Source: an uncultured Ruminococcus sp. (GTDB taxonomy: Bacteria > Bacillota > Clostridia > Oscillospirales > CAG-272). From it: 33,488 nucleotides of DNA. Positions 32,950 to 33,488 of this stretch are shown piece by piece. The translations under genes and the position numbers were made by a program. Location: the NCBI GenBank assembly GCA_902797235.1, contig CADBSB010000146.1, forward strand, positions 1 to 33,488, read 5' to 3'. The first letter of the stretch is position 1. Each line of letters opens with the position of its first letter. The notes under the pieces are model-generated. The model was not told the origin of the DNA. It saw nothing but the letters and a program-made list of their open reading frames with translations, and ran no database searches.

Positions 32950-32985
32950 CAAAACCCGAAAGCAATCAAAGCCTTCGGGTTTTTC
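32950..32985 (+). terminator. Intrinsic terminator of the sigma/anti-sigma operon
   Basis: AAAACCCGAA-GC pairs with GC-TTCGGGTTTT around 32951-32983, with one bulge on each side and a T run following. The stem is almost the same as the one at 30611-30645. Confidence 0.85.
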
Positions 32986-33006
32986 TTAATTCTGAATTCT
33001 TAATTC

Positions 33007-33488
33007 TTAAATGTCCGTCTTCAACCCCGTCCCGGTCTTATCGGATTCGAAGCAGGCTTCGATGACCTTAAGGACGCGGCGGACGGAGGGGATCGTCACT
33101 ATAAGCTCAGCCTTGCCGTCTATCGTATCGAGAATGTTTCTGTAATAGCTCGCCCAAGACGTCTCAACGTCGGGCAGCGGCTTTTCCTCAAGCGTGTCCG
33201 CGGGGCGCGGCGCCATCGTTCTCGTCGGTCCGGCTTTCGTCTGCACCACGACGGGCTCCCAGTTCATTACGGTGTCCTTCGTATGTATTATCTTGCCCTT
33301 GCAGTCCCAGTCGTTAATTACGAGCGCTCCGCCGTCGCCGCAGGCGTACCATCGCGGCAGCTGTACGAGGTGGAACGTTCCGACCTCGACCTGAGCGGAG
33401 ATCCCGTTTTCAAATCTCATAACGAGTTTGAAATAATCATCCACCTCAAGCGTTCTGACGCAGTGCAGATTTGCGTAGACGGATACGA
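33007..33488 (-). CDS. Gfo/Idh/MocA family oxidoreductase, C-terminal part
   Basis: The frame stays open to the window edge, so at least 160 C-terminal residues are seen and the start lies outside. The visible part is the alpha/beta substrate domain of Gfo/Idh/MocA oxidoreductases: YFKLVMRFENGISAQVEVGTF, GDGGALVINDWDCKGKI, SWASYYRNILDTIDGKAELIV and the closing VRRVLKVIEACFESDKTG. The NAD-binding half is not available, so cofactor and substrate are unknown. It is convergent with the sigma/anti-sigma operon; the gap (32938-33006) holds the shared terminator and a short ATTCTTAA repeat. It is a different subfamily from the GH109-like gene at 15955-17124. Confidence 0.8.
   Translation of the reverse strand, partial: VSVYANLHCVRTLEVDDYFKLVMRFENGISAQVEVGTFHLVQLPRWYACGDGGALVINDWDCKGKIIHTKDTVMNWEPVVVQTKAGPTRTMAPRPADTLEEKPLPDVETSWASYYRNILDTIDGKAELIVTIPSVRRVLKVIEACFESDKTGTGLKTDI

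Overview
The window looks like chromosome of a Gram-positive, low-redox-lifestyle bacterium of the Clostridia (Bacillota), probably an uncultured gut or digester lineage. The grounds are strong AGGAGG-type ribosome sites, sigma-A promoters with TTGATT/TTGACA and TATAAT boxes 17 bp apart, many lipoproteins with Thr-Glu linkers, a potassium-dependent-type membrane pyrophosphatase, glnS beside gltX, heavy use of ATA for Ile, and many intergenic hairpin repeats. I see no phage, plasmid, IS, tRNA, rRNA or CRISPR. The taxonomic placement is inference.

Layout. (1) Minus strand, 5149-102: promoter, gltX, glnS and a C-terminally anchored carbohydrate-binding surface protein. (2) Minus strand, 11459-5184: a complete nucleoside catabolic operon from promoter to terminator: deoC, deoD, a phosphopentomutase-cytidine deaminase fusion, pdp and a DUF4838-type lipoprotein. 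Together these convert cytidine/deoxycytidine to uridine/deoxyuridine, free the base, move the phosphate from C1 to C5 of the sugar and split deoxyribose-5-phosphate. (3) Plus strand, 11491-12558: a divergently transcribed P1-family (DmpA-like) peptidase. (4) Minus strand, 18558-12654: an operon of a GNAT acetyltransferase, a DUF4097-like lipoprotein, a GH109-like oxidoreductase-fold protein and a 1080-residue zinc-ribbon/TPR membrane protein. (5) Plus strand, 18601-21023: a phosphodiester glycosidase gene interrupted by an in-frame TAG and an unknown single-pass membrane protein, ending in a terminator. (6) Plus strand, 21378-26884: argS, yebC, hppA, murQ. (7) Plus strand, 26995-30645: a membrane-anchored VanY-like protein that has lost its catalytic residues, and a GH13 lipoprotein. 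(8) Plus strand, 30941-32985: an ECF sigma factor and its membrane-anchored partner, a likely anti-sigma factor. (9) Minus strand, 33007 to the window edge: the C-terminal part of a Gfo/Idh/MocA oxidoreductase.

The points most worth a second look are the DeoB-Cdd fusion, separated from in-frame Pdp by one TAG; the pseudo-peptidase at 26995-28653; the TAG-interrupted phosphodiester glycosidase; and the modular linker-plus-hairpin repeat arrays at 12546, 21025, 21188 and 30679, whose arms change in a compensatory way.
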